Source: Saprospiraceae bacterium (GTDB taxonomy: Bacteria; Bacteroidota; Bacteroidia; Chitinophagales; Saprospiraceae). Taken from it: a stretch of DNA of 64,000 nucleotides. This document shows, piece after piece, positions 1-7,958 of this stretch. The DNA lies in the NCBI GenBank assembly GCA_029262995.1, contig JAJCYH010000025.1:1-64000 (forward strand). The letters are read 5' to 3'. The translations under genes were made by a program, and so were the position numbers. The notes below the pieces were generated by a model. The model was not told where the DNA came from, did not search any database, and saw nothing but the letters and a program-made list of their open reading frames with translations. How positions within the stretch are numbered: position 1 is the stretch's first letter; every line of letters begins with the position of its first letter.

Positions 1-57
1 TGGTAGAGCAACGCCCTTTTAAGGCGTGGGTCCTGGGTTCGAGCCCCAGAGCGATCA
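1..57 (+). tRNA. tRNA-Lys (anticodon TTT), 5' end cut off
   Basis: The window opens inside the D-loop. The anticodon stem is ACGCC/GGCGT around loop CTTTTAA, giving anticodon TTT (Lys). The T-arm CTGGG-TTCGAGC-CCCAG (33-49) is perfect. The acceptor 3' strand AGCGATC ends at 56 with discriminator A57. CCA is not encoded. The first part of the gene lies upstream of the window. Confidence 0.93.
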
Positions 58-70
58 CTTTTCAGAAACT

Positions 71-100
71 CGGACAGTACTCTGTCGGCGTTTTTTTTTT
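71..100 (+). terminator. Terminator after tRNA-Lys
   Basis: GACAG (73-77) pairs with CTGTC (82-86) around loop TACT, and a run of ten T (91-100) follows. The short stem plus T-run directly after the tRNA fits an intrinsic terminator. Confidence 0.6.
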
Positions 101-124
101 GAATCACCAATAGGTGCAAAATCC

Positions 125-490
125 GGTCAAATTGACCACCCTCTTCCGCTCTAAAGTGACCAGCCCCACCGGCCCAAATTGACCACCTTCGCCGGAGCAA
201 ACTGACCAGTCTAAAAAGTTGTCTATTTCTTGATCATTTTCTTTGTGGAAAAAGAAAATAACAAACAAGAGAATATACATGAAACAGATAAGTCAAGTAT
301 TATCGTCTATATACAGCATAGTTCATTGCTCGCATCGAATAGAACTTATAGGTGAATCTATGAGAAAAAAGAAAACAAAATTACTAAAGGAAAACTATTA
401 ATTAAACACTCAAAATAGAGCGCTTTTTGTACTTGACTTTGTCTGATCACTTTCCTCAGGAATACCCTCGTCAGTTTAGCCGGTATTTGC
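125..490. mobile_element. Decayed IS21-family element reduced to its ends
   Basis: At 129-209 there are four spaced TGACCA-type repeats alternating AAATTGACCAC and AAAGTGACCAG / AAACTGACCAG, separated by C/G-rich spacers. This is the layout I associate with the transposase-binding ends of Bacteroidota IS21 elements. At 444-490 the same type of motif appears in the opposite orientation (TGATCACTTT, then GTCAGTTTAGCCGG), as expected for the other end. Only about 230 bp lie between, holding a 40-codon ORF, so istA and istB are gone. It is either a deletion relic or a small non-autonomous derivative. The family assignment is from memory of the end pattern and was not searched. Confidence 0.5.
279..401 (+). 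pseudogene. 40-codon ORF inside the IS21-like relic
   Basis: An ATG-started ORF of 40 codons (begins MKQISQVLSSIYSI, ends KLLKENY) sits between the two opposed IS-like ends. Its position is where istA would begin, so it could be the decayed istA N-terminus, but I see no clear helix-turn-helix or DDE motif. It may equally be a chance ORF. Confidence 0.25.
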
Positions 491-621
491 ACTTAGTGGA
501 CTAATGCAGATGAACCAAAAAAGAAAATCTAAATAATTATTTTCATCATCTCTATCTTTCCAGCTCAGTTATACTTTTTCTAAACTTAGATAATAGCTCT
601 TCATTGTTTAATATATAATGA

Positions 622-1248
622 TTATATTTTCTTAAGCAGTTTCTTTTTCAACTCGTATTCAGAACAATCCATTAAGTCCTTGATACTGATATCACCTTCC
701 TGATATGCTTGGTCTTTTCTGAAGTGCCAGTAAGGACTAAAGTGTCCTGGTTCAAGATGTATGTATATGACTTGTTTGTTGTCTTCTAAATCATGGATGA
801 CACTATCAACATAAAAACTGGTTGTATCTAGGTATGCGGAGAAGTAAGGAATCTGAATGTCTTCACCCACTCTGGGTATGACTGGTAGAGCGGTAGTCTC
901 AAAAGTGAGGTGTTTATCATTAGCTCTATTAGTCAGCACGAAAAATACACTGATTTCCTCAAAAGTGAAAGCATGATGATTTGAATTAGTACTTGCTTTA
1001 AGTATATCTTCATAAATAGCCCTAATGTGCTTTCTGACTTTAGCAGAACTGAGACTTGTTGCTTCAGACAATTGGTTAATAGTAGGAATTTGGAGTTCAT
1101 CATTATAATAGTAATTGGTCTTAATCAATGCTTCTAATACGTCATTGTAGGCCATTTTAGGATTAAGTAAACTCTTTGCTTGGGTTTGGATAGATCCTAT
1201 GTCCAGGACCATTTGTCGGTTGGATAGTTTGATGTCTTTTAAATTCAC
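622..1248 (-). CDS. Hypothetical protein with helix-turn-helix-like segment
   Basis: A 208-residue protein I do not recognise. Residues about 55-85 (IPTINQLSEATSLSSAKVRK and on) read like a helix-turn-helix: a helix, a short turn, then a basic recognition-type helix. This suggests a replication- or regulation-type DNA-binding protein. The C-terminal half is mixed alpha/beta with no motif I can name, ending in a lysine-rich tail (ELKKKLLKKI). It is transcribed divergently from the toxin-antitoxin-like pair at 1313, and the 64 bp between them carry a triple ATTCGCG repeat that could control both. No signal peptide or membrane segment is visible. Confidence 0.6.
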   Translation of the reverse strand: MNLKDIKLSNRQMVLDIGSIQTQAKSLLNPKMAYNDVLEALIKTNYYYNDELQIPTINQLSEATSLSSAKVRKHIRAIYEDILKASTNSNHHAFTFEEISVFFVLTNRANDKHLTFETTALPVIPRVGEDIQIPYFSAYLDTTSFYVDSVIHDLEDNKQVIYIHLEPGHFSPYWHFRKDQAYQEGDISIKDLMDCSEYELKKKLLKKI

Positions 1249-1277
1249 TGTATAAAGATTTGATGATAATTTAGCAT

Positions 1278-1301
1278 ATTCGCGATTCGCGATTCGCGAA
1301 T
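1278..1301. promoter_or_regulatory. Triple ATTCGCG repeat, probable operator
   Basis: ATTCGCG is repeated three times head to tail (1278-1298). The last copy continues into the perfect palindrome ATTCGCGAAT (1292-1301). It lies in the 64-bp gap between the divergent genes at 1248 and 1313, in an otherwise AT-rich region. It is most simply an operator for a DNA-binding protein encoded on one side, possibly the winged-helix protein at 1313. Function is inferred. Confidence 0.55.
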
Positions 1302-1312
1302 TATTAATATAT

Positions 1313-1861
1313 TTGTTGAAAAAGAAATTGAAAGAGCATAAAGGAATGAGACCACATGATATAATTGTGCTGATGAAAATTATCAGTTATAATAATATGA
1401 AATGGTATATGAAAGATTTATCACATGAACTATTAATTAGTGCAAGTGAAATAAGTGAAAGTATTAACAGGTCTGTAATATCTGGATTATTAAGTCCTAA
1501 TAAGAAGTCAGTAAGGAAACTCGCATTATTAGATTTTCTACGATATGGGTTACCTTATGTATATCCTCAAAGACCTGGCTCTATAGTTAGAGGTATGCCA
1601 ACTGCTCACTCTGCACCTCCCTTAAATGAACTAATATTAAGTCAAGAAATATATGTTTGGCCATATGCATATGGGAATTCAAGAGGTCAAGCAATAGAAC
1701 CATTACATCCGAAAATACCAAATGCGTGTATAAACGATACTAAATTTTATGAATTAGTATCGCTTGTCGATGCTTTAAGAGTAGGAAAGTCAAGAGAAAA
1801 AAAATTAGCAATAGAACTTTTAACCAATATGATAGAAAATGTTAAAGAATCAAACGATTAA
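1313..1861 (+). CDS. Winged-helix protein, probable antitoxin of a nucleotidyltransferase TA pair
   Basis: A 182-residue protein. The N-terminal ~75 residues (MRPHDIIVLMKII, then the helical DLSHELLISASEISESINRS) look like a winged helix-turn-helix. The rest is a basic, aromatic-rich region (PYVYPQRPGSIVRGMP). The start at 1313 is TTG; an ATG at 1346 preceded by AAAGG is an alternative that still keeps the helix-turn-helix. It overlaps the next gene, a nucleotidyltransferase, by 23 nt, implying translational coupling. The order regulator/antitoxin first, AbiEii-like nucleotidyltransferase second fits known type IV-like TA operons. The antitoxin role is inferred from context and fold, not shown. 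Confidence 0.65.
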   Translation: MLKKKLKEHKGMRPHDIIVLMKIISYNNMKWYMKDLSHELLISASEISESINRSVISGLLSPNKKSVRKLALLDFLRYGLPYVYPQRPGSIVRGMPTAHSAPPLNELILSQEIYVWPYAYGNSRGQAIEPLHPKIPNACINDTKFYELVSLVDALRVGKSREKKLAIELLTNMIENVKESND

Positions 1862-2528
1862 TTTAAAGGTTGTCGAAAAAGTTGCAAATGGATTAGGTGA
1901 CCTCAATAATGAAGTTTTATATATTGGCGGAGCAGTTGTAGGTCTTTATGTTACAGATGTTGGGGCTGAGCAGCCCAGACCTACAAAAGATGTAGACATT
2001 ACAGTTCAAGTAAGTTCCTATAGTGAAATGGAAAAATTAAGAGAAGATCTAGCAACGAAAGGTATATATCCAGCTTCTGGTGAGACAATCATGTATCGAT
2101 ATACTTTCGATGGAATATTGATCGACTTTATACCATTTGAAGATACGCCACTTGGTCCAACAAATATATGGCTAAAGCCAGGGTTTGATAAATCAAGGAC
2201 AATTACGATTGGCGATCAGTTAATAAGAATTTTACCAGTTAATTATTACTTGGCAACAAAATGGGAAGCGTTTAAAGATAGAGGATCAGACCCAAGAATG
2301 AGTCACGATTTTGAGGATATAATCTATGTAGTTGATAATAACAAGGAATTAGTAAAAGAGGTAGCAAAAAGTGAAGAAAAACTTTTGAATGGATTAAAGG
2401 AAATAACATCATTCATATTAAATCATAAATCATCAAAGGAGATAGTAGAATGTCATATAAATCCATTTACAGTGGAAATCAGATCTGAAATCGTCTTTTC
2501 AAAATTGAAGGAGATAGATAAAATGTAG
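1839..2528 (+). CDS. Nucleotidyltransferase of the AbiEii/MNT type, probable toxin
   Basis: A 229-residue protein with the nucleotidyltransferase signature: GGAVVGLYV (residues about 30-38) followed by the metal-binding DxD of TKDVDITV (about 50-57), then IDFIPFE carrying a third acidic residue (about 95). The ATKWEAFKDRG and HDFEDIIYVVD motifs are typical of the AbiEii/AbiGii and DUF6036-like groups, whose members add nucleotides to RNA or protein targets as toxins. It overlaps the upstream winged-helix gene by 23 nt. Size and motifs look intact. The toxin role rests on the pairing. A plain housekeeping nucleotidyltransferase is less likely in this accessory strip. Confidence 0.75.
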   Translation: MLKNQTINLKVVEKVANGLGDLNNEVLYIGGAVVGLYVTDVGAEQPRPTKDVDITVQVSSYSEMEKLREDLATKGIYPASGETIMYRYTFDGILIDFIPFEDTPLGPTNIWLKPGFDKSRTITIGDQLIRILPVNYYLATKWEAFKDRGSDPRMSHDFEDIIYVVDNNKELVKEVAKSEEKLLNGLKEITSFILNHKSSKEIVECHINPFTVEIRSEIVFSKLKEIDKM

Positions 2529-2564
2529 ACCTTATACTTTAATCGCAATTAATGATTGCATTAG

Positions 2565-2828
2565 TTAATTAAGTCTAATACTGGATTAAATGTGATTACA
2601 CATCACTTACTTGAATTAGGTAAAAACCCATCCATCGAATCAATTAAAGCTGTTATAGACAAGTATTTGCATTTTGCAATCATCACAAACGAAGAGGATA
2701 AGATCCTGAGAGACTTAGGACTAAACTCAAAAATGCCAGATGGTTAGTATGAAATGGGAAGTAAACTGTATGCAGATATCTTTGCTAGGTATAAAGTAGC
2801 AAACATCAAATTATATAAAGCAGATTAA
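2565..2828 (+). pseudogene. Broken gene with in-frame TAG
   Basis: One reading frame runs from 2565 to the TAA at 2826-2828 but is cut by TAG at 2745-2747. On either side the translation looks like real protein: HHLLELGKNPSIESIKAVID upstream, and YEMGSKLYADIFARYKVANI downstream. A TGG-to-TAG change (MPDGW to MPDG-stop) would explain it. No proper start codon is visible, so the 5' end is also lost. I do not recognise the family. It lies between the TA-like pair and the left end of the integrative element. Confidence 0.5.
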
Positions 2829-3075
2829 CTTTAATTGAGAAGTGAAAAAAGTTAAGAAAAAATATGATGTTCGGAGATAACCTTTCGATAAGGTGAAATA
2901 AAGGTTCCTCGTTGACAACTACATAACATATAGGTCTGTAAATGAGAATAGTTAATCACCTATTATTTTTATCAGAGGGATTGATCATTAGAGATTGATA
3001 AATCAAATAATAAATATGATCCTAATTGAATTAAAGGTCCAATAACGAACGCTATACGAACGTCTCAAAATAAAA

Positions 3076-3104
3076 AGCCTTGTAAATCAATGACTTACAA
3101 GGCT
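3076..3104 (-). terminator. Hairpin left of attachment repeat, probable original tRNA-fMet terminator
   Basis: AGCCTTGTAA (3076-3085) pairs perfectly with TTACAAGGCT (3095-3104). Read on the minus strand a T-run follows (complement of 3070-3076). It begins just beyond the left copy of the tRNA 3' end, so before integration it would have been the terminator directly downstream of tRNA-fMet. Confidence 0.7.
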
Positions 3105-3105
3105 A

Positions 3106-3121
3106 TAAGTAGCGGAGGCAG
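3106..3121. repeat. Left attachment repeat (tRNA-fMet 3' end copy)
   Basis: TAAGTAGCGGAGGCAG, identical to 25026-25041. It duplicates the 3' end of the tRNA acceptor arm and a few downstream bases. No tRNA body follows here, so this is the displaced copy left by site-specific integration. Confidence 0.85.
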
Positions 3122-3192
3122 CGCTATATATTGCACTGTATATCAACTACTTATATCATTTTACGTTGATATAAGGTCTTTATAAGAAAAGA

Positions 3193-3855
3193 TTACTCAT
3201 TATTTAATTCTTTATTAAGTTCACCGATTTTAGTATGCAATTCTGACATCCAATCGCGAAGGTAGAACCCTGTATCAATAAAACTTTGTACAATTTCTTC
3301 AGTTAATATTGATGTAATGATTTTCTTATCTGGATCCTCATATTGTATGACATGATTTTTTCTTGTTGCCAGAATTCCAATTTGACCATGAGCATATTTA
3401 TTTCTTTCAATTATAAAAGCGTAAAACAATTTTGTATTTGGAGTTTTCCCTCCAAGTCTCTTATCTTTTTTTAGGATTTCACTTAATATATTTCGACAGT
3501 CCATAAACTCCCTTGATCTTATTTCCGTGGAGATGTCTTTTATATCTATTTTGCAAGCCAAAATACTAAGGATATTCTCTTTAAACCATGTGAAATATGA
3601 TATCAAAAAACTATCTAAAGAACTTTCTACTTCACTTGCAGTATCATTTGCCACACCTATTATAGTATGATAAATACTATCTATTGAATAACTTGTAATA
3701 TCAATAGATTCCTTTTGTAACTTAGATTTAACCCATGGTAATGGGGATTCGTCTATTATACGGATTTTTACATTTTTAGTTCCAATTTTCATGGTACCTG
3801 TCCATGTCCCTAACATCACTCCTTTTGGAGTATAAGGTATAAGTTCTTTAAGCAT
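3193..3855 (-). CDS. HEPN-like hypothetical protein
   Basis: A 220-residue cytoplasmic protein, last gene before the left end of the element. Residues 151-156 read RNKYAH in the context ERNKYAHGQIG, matching the R-x4-H motif of HEPN ribonuclease and HEPN-like domains. It is preceded by two long helices (about 60-100 and 112-130), as in HEPN bundles. The N-terminal 50 residues form a small beta-rich unit (GTWTGTMKIGTKNVKIRII). HEPN proteins are frequent RNases in toxin-antitoxin and abortive-infection systems. Whether this copy is catalytic cannot be told. No cognate nucleotidyltransferase is adjacent inside the element. Confidence 0.5.
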   Translation of the reverse strand: MLKELIPYTPKGVMLGTWTGTMKIGTKNVKIRIIDESPLPWVKSKLQKESIDITSYSIDSIYHTIIGVANDTASEVESSLDSFLISYFTWFKENILSILACKIDIKDISTEIRSREFMDCRNILSEILKKDKRLGGKTPNTKLFYAFIIERNKYAHGQIGILATRKNHVIQYEDPDKKIITSILTEEIVQSFIDTGFYLRDWMSELHTKIGELNKELNNE

Positions 3856-3928
3856 AAAATATAAGTGTTTGTAATAAAATTTATAGTTTTCTGCTAATCA
3901 TTGATTCGCTTTAAGTAACACCTTAAAT

Positions 3929-4069
3929 TCATAAGGCTTCTTCTTCTGAATCACCCCACACTAATTCAATCAATTGATCATAATGATGCAAGTTTTCAAT
4001 TACAAACTGAGTAGATATATCAATTAGTCTATCCCAATTATGAGATTTCAATTCAGACACAGGAATCAT
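3929..4069 (-). pseudogene. Probable frameshifted C-terminal part of the gene at 4072-4545
   Basis: A 46-codon ORF (MIPVSELKSHNWDRLIDIST onward, ending GDSEEEAL) begins directly after the stop of the 157-residue ORF, in another frame. Reading backward in this frame gives open sequence (RKELK) overlapping the end of the upstream ORF (PPEKS). The composition looks like the natural helical and acidic C-terminus of one longer protein. A one-base slip near the A-run at about 4080 would join the two. It could also be an independent small gene. Confidence 0.45.
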
Positions 4070-4071
4070 CT

Positions 4072-4545
4072 TCAACTCTTTTCGGGAGGAATAAATTTAG
4101 AGCATATCTGGTTTTGTTTAAGACTGAGCTTAGAATCTGACTCCCTCTGAAAGTCGAGTTTATAATCCAAAGCATTATAATTTGTATCAATCCCAACGGT
4201 AAAAAATATATCTTTCTTCTTATCACCTTTTCGATATATCCGAGCCCATGTATAAGGTTTAAAAGCACTAACAGTTTTTCCTTCATGCTGAGCCCTCTTA
4301 CTCCAGTATCTACCATTGGATGTTTCAAATCCGTTCAGTCTGCTAATTACTTCATTGGACCAATATTGAGTTTTATTCCAAACAGATTTAACAATTTCTC
4401 TTTTTGCGACTGTATGCTCATCATTAGTTTTGTCATAAACTCTATTTGCCCAATATTTAAAATAGTTAAATTCCTCAATATTGAAAAATTCGATTGTTTC
4501 TTGGTTTTGCTTAACTAACGATTCAATAATAACTTTATTTATCAT
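4072..4545 (-). CDS. Hypothetical protein, possibly truncated by frameshift
   Basis: A 157-residue protein, unrecognised. It is rich in aromatic and charged residues, with the segment FKPYTWARIYRKGDKKKDIF followed by FTVGIDTN, resembling a beta-hairpin nucleic-acid or ligand-binding fold. It overlaps the upstream 135-residue gene by 4 nt, so the two are translationally coupled. The stop at 4072 is followed immediately by good coding sequence in another frame (3929-4069), suggesting an intact length of about 205 residues. It lies among defence-type cargo at the distal end of the element. No function can be assigned. Confidence 0.55.
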   Translation of the reverse strand: MINKVIIESLVKQNQETIEFFNIEEFNYFKYWANRVYDKTNDEHTVAKREIVKSVWNKTQYWSNEVISRLNGFETSNGRYWSKRAQHEGKTVSAFKPYTWARIYRKGDKKKDIFFTVGIDTNYNALDYKLDFQRESDSKLSLKQNQICSKFIPPEKS

Positions 4546-4949
4546 ACAACCCTTGCATTCATATCAGAATCAAAACCTTGCAAATTGATAATAGGATTTC
4601 CAGTATCAACGTCAAATGAAATATATAAATCTACTTTCTTCACAAACCCTTCAATTGAATTAAAAGGTCGATTTTCAGTTACACTTCCAAACTTATCTAA
4701 TATACGCATTCTCAATTGCCATCTAACATTTAAGGCAGAATGCATGTTACCTACTATATCCCATTTACTAATAACAATACTTATGTTTCTATATTCTAAA
4801 TCCAAACCAAAGTCACTGGGCAATCCCGTAGTAACAAATTTCAAGTGTCCTTGCTTATGAAGTACGTCAACTAGATTGTTATTCCTTAAAAAATTTATAA
4901 TTTCTTCTTGAATAATTTCTTGGGATATAATTAGAGCTTCTTCCTTCAT
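4542..4949 (-). CDS. Hypothetical protein
   Basis: A 135-residue protein with no motif I recognise. The N-terminus is helical (IISQEIIQEEIINFLRNN) and the remainder is beta-rich (FVTTGLPSDFGLDLEYRNIS). It has no signal peptide or membrane segment. It overlaps the following gene by 4 nt and probably forms a two-gene unit with it. Because that partner looks frameshifted, the unit may no longer work as a pair. Confidence 0.55.
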   Translation of the reverse strand: MKEEALIISQEIIQEEIINFLRNNNLVDVLHKQGHLKFVTTGLPSDFGLDLEYRNISIVISKWDIVGNMHSALNVRWQLRMRILDKFGSVTENRPFNSIEGFVKKVDLYISFDVDTGNPIINLQGFDSDMNARVV

Positions 4950-5092
4950 CGTATTATAAATTTAAATACCACAATTTATATAATAATCATTTCTAGTTTT
5001 TCTATGATCACCTTCCAATTTGGAATTTTTCAGAAAGCAAACTGTAATTTTTTTTGCTATGATCTTGCACTATTCTCGTTCTAAGTATTGAA

Positions 5093-5581
5093 TTAAGATT
5101 CATCTTCTTGGAGTCGTAAGATACGAGAATGATGTATTTTCTTATCAAATTGTCTAGGCCATTTTTCTATACATTTTAAAAGAGAACTAATAATTGATTT
5201 TTTGTATCCTCTTTTTACTGCATAATCATCTGCGTTAAATTCTCCCTTCTCACTTTTCAAATCAGGATTAAGTGAATGACCTATTTCATGTAATAAAATT
5301 GAAGTCAATTCAAACTCACTAAATTCATCAAAACAATTACCATCGATGAAAATTAAGTTACTATCAATCGGCACAAGTACTCGGACTTTTAATTGAGATG
5401 CGGGAGATAATGAAACAAAAAAGTAAACTGCGTTGGCTTGAATTAAATTGCAATCCTCAATACTTAAAGAATCTATCAATAGTTTCATTATACCTTTTTT
5501 AGCTAATTGAGTAAACGAATATTCATTGATCATTTGTTTCTTAATAATATCTAATTTCAATTTTACTTTAGTTTCAATCAT
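5093..5581 (-). CDS. Small zinc metallopeptidase (HEIGH motif)
   Basis: A 162-residue protein with the gluzincin signature HEIGH (residues 98-102) in ILLHEIGHSL. It is followed by EFNADDYA (114-121), where E114 is the likely third zinc ligand, as in M48-like and ImmA/IrrE-like peptidases. There is no signal peptide or membrane anchor, so it should act in the cytoplasm. Such small peptidases often cleave repressors or activate partner toxins in mobile elements. Its first ~45 codons are closely repeated at 7950-8079, where they are joined to an HsdR fragment, so the gene was once duplicated. The next gene upstream encodes a KAP-type NTPase. Confidence 0.65.
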   Translation of the reverse strand: MIETKVKLKLDIIKKQMINEYSFTQLAKKGIMKLLIDSLSIEDCNLIQANAVYFFVSLSPASQLKVRVLVPIDSNLIFIDGNCFDEFSEFELTSILLHEIGHSLNPDLKSEKGEFNADDYAVKRGYKKSIISSLLKCIEKWPRQFDKKIHHSRILRLQEDES

Positions 5582-5596
5582 AGCGGATAAAAAATA

Positions 5597-7459
5597 TTAT
5601 TTCTCTCGAACATCAACTGTTCTTAAAATTTTATCAATTACTTGAACTAATATATTAAGGCATTCATTTTCAGTGCTTTTTATAGCACGCCTTTTTGGCC
5701 TTTGAATATATGTTTTTAATTTTTTGAAGAAATGAATTTCTTGTTTTGCACCAAAACTCGCATTTAAATATCTTGCATTTAATGCTTGTTTCAAGTCAAT
5801 TAATTGTTCATTATTGAGTTTTAATAATGTTGTATAGAACTTCCAAGCTGAAGCATTTCTAAATATCTTAAACAATCTTGATTTTGAAGAAGAATTTCTA
5901 ATTTCTTCTATAAATGAAATTGAGTTGTTATAAAAAGTAATTAATAATTGACGTGAGTATTCTACCTCCTCCTTTTCAAGTTGCTTATTATTTTGTTCAA
6001 TGCAATAGTCTGCTAGTCTTTTATGATACTTGTGATCTTCTAAGGCACTATCTAAGCTTGCTTTCAATGATTTAATATGCGTATCAAAACCAATTCGAAT
6101 AGCTGCCTTTCTAATTCCCAATTTCAGAGATTTTTCGATTTTGTCCTTATCCAACTTCAATAAATTGTCGTGCCTAAATATTAAGTAAAACAAAGTTAGA
6201 TAATACCCCAAAGGATAATCGCCATTTTTTGCAAATGCAATCAGCTTCCTGGTTTCTTGCTTGTAAATCACATTAGGCAAATACAGTTCATTCATTTTTA
6301 CTCTCTCGTATACTTGAATTGCGTCACTTTCAAAATCACCAAGAGGAAAATAATTAGATTTAATGTCCATTTTGAAACTAATTAAATCTATCTTTTTTCC
6401 AGCACAGATAAAATCTAATAATGAATTGAAATACAAATAGGTGTAACCAAAAGGCTTGAAATATTTATCTGAAATAGTAATGAGAACAGACATATTACTC
6501 TCGGTTCTATATTCTGGATTTATAAGAGAGATATCATTTTTTAAATTCAATCTTAATTCATTCTTATTTTTATTCGTGATTCCACCATTATGAAATTCTA
6601 TTGCTAACGCTAAGACAAGAATTATTACTTTATCTAGATTATTATAAACCGCTTTAGAAAATACATTTTCCCTATCAGAGAGATTTTCTTCTAAATAATA
6701 GAATACATCTTTTAATTTATCCAAAGCAAATATGACAGTCCTTAAATTTGAGTCAGAATGTTTTAGATTAGTTAAAACTAGTTCTTCATGATTTGAAATA
6801 AATGTACCAAATTTTTTATATGTGTGCTTATACTTTTGTTGACAAATTGAATACACACTATTATTGAAAATTGGATTAAATTCGTACGTAAATCCTATTG
6901 TTTTCTCCTTAATGATTTGATATTCTATATCTGCTATTTTCCCCTCATTAGTAATTATACAAACTTTACATCCTAAATCATCTACTAAATAATTTATAAA
7001 CCCAAGCAATTCTTTCATTCGTAAATCAGGATGGCACCTTTCCAAATCATCGAAACAAAAAAAGAGTTCATAAGGCTCAATTAGTATTTCTTTAGTCGCT
7101 TCTTTTCCATCTTCAATATAATCATCAATATTCCTAAATCCACTAATGGCTAATAGCCCTCTCGCAAATATTTTAGTTGTGCTAATTGCTAATTTTACAT
7201 TCTTGCGATTAAGTATAGGATATAATTCTGATAGGATTTGAGTATAAATATTATCTATGCTTTTAATCCCATAAAGAGGCAAGTATATTACCTTGAAAGA
7301 TTTTGGATTTCCATTTCTAATTTTTTGCTTTTCAATTATATCTACCAATACATTCTTAAAGTAGTAAGTTTTACCACTACCCCATTTGCCATTAATTAGA
7401 ACAGCATAATTAGTGCTTTTTGCTATATAGTCAGATATAAGATCTTTTATTTCATCCAT
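5597..7459 (-). CDS. KAP-family P-loop NTPase
   Basis: A 620-residue protein counted from the ATG at 7459. A longer reading frame from 7540 exists but would lie wholly within the HsdR-like reading frame. Walker A is GKWGSGKT (residues 24-31) and Walker B is FFCFDDLE (133-140), followed by RCHPDL, the arrangement of KAP P-loop ATPases. The large helical C-terminal region (about 250-620) has no recognised motif and no convincing membrane helices. KAP NTPases occur in several phage-defence loci, where they are thought to sense or signal. The start overlaps the HsdR-tail stop codon in ATGGATGA, showing past translational coupling to an hsdR gene. Confidence 0.7.
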   Translation of the reverse strand: MDEIKDLISDYIAKSTNYAVLINGKWGSGKTYYFKNVLVDIIEKQKIRNGNPKSFKVIYLPLYGIKSIDNIYTQILSELYPILNRKNVKLAISTTKIFARGLLAISGFRNIDDYIEDGKEATKEILIEPYELFFCFDDLERCHPDLRMKELLGFINYLVDDLGCKVCIITNEGKIADIEYQIIKEKTIGFTYEFNPIFNNSVYSICQQKYKHTYKKFGTFISNHEELVLTNLKHSDSNLRTVIFALDKLKDVFYYLEENLSDRENVFSKAVYNNLDKVIILVLALAIEFHNGGITNKNKNELRLNLKNDISLINPEYRTESNMSVLITISDKYFKPFGYTYLYFNSLLDFICAGKKIDLISFKMDIKSNYFPLGDFESDAIQVYERVKMNELYLPNVIYKQETRKLIAFAKNGDYPLGYYLTLFYLIFRHDNLLKLDKDKIEKSLKLGIRKAAIRIGFDTHIKSLKASLDSALEDHKYHKRLADYCIEQNNKQLEKEEVEYSRQLLITFYNNSISFIEEIRNSSSKSRLFKIFRNASAWKFYTTLLKLNNEQLIDLKQALNARYLNASFGAKQEIHFFKKLKTYIQRPKRRAIKSTENECLNILVQVIDKILRTVDVREK

Positions 7460-7958
7460 TATATTTCTTGAAATTTTCAGCTTGTTCAAATATCTCCTCA
7501 TAAACTTCATCTCTTTCAACTGGAGGATAACCATGCTCATCTAATAATAAAATTAATCCAACTTTGAGAGAGGACTTAATGTCATCACGTTTGCTCCAAT
7601 CTGGAAATTTGGATTGAGAATCTACTAACTCTTTTACATGCTTAGCTAGCTCAATCAATTTCTTTTCTGGATAATTAAATTCATATTTCTTACATAACTC
7701 CAATAGAATATCATAGAATGCTTTCTCTTCAAAATCAATTCCTAGTTTATCTCCAGTAGAAAACTCCTCCTTTACCTGCATTATTAATTCAGTAAGTTCA
7801 TTAGCCATATCGCCAAAAACCCCACCTCCAAATATGTCCCCTTTTCTTGCGTTGTATTTATCAACTAAGGATTTCATTTTATTTGAAAAATCAATACCCT
7901 TTACTTTATTGACCTTCCTTATTTCTCCTATTGCCTGAGCTAACATCATTAAAGTCAT
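7452..7958 (-). pseudogene. C-terminal remnant of type I restriction subunit HsdR
   Basis: 168 codons matching the extreme C-terminus (DUF3387-type) of type I restriction endonuclease R subunits: AIGEIRKVNKVKGIDFSNKM, then GIDFEEKAFYDIL, then PDWSKRDDIKSSLKV, LDEHGYPPVERDEVY and EIFEQAENF. An intact HsdR is about 1000 residues, so the nuclease and helicase parts are missing. No hsdM or hsdS is present. A stop codon lies immediately 5' of the ATG in this frame, and the upstream DNA is a copy of the metallopeptidase gene start. The breakpoint is therefore a recombination junction. Any product would be a helical stub without activity. Confidence 0.8.

Noticed and set aside
4053..4328. 91-codon minus-strand frame within the hypothetical gene
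   Set aside because: It overlaps the 157-residue ORF in another frame and has low protein-like character. The joined 4072-4545/3929-4069 frame explains the region better.
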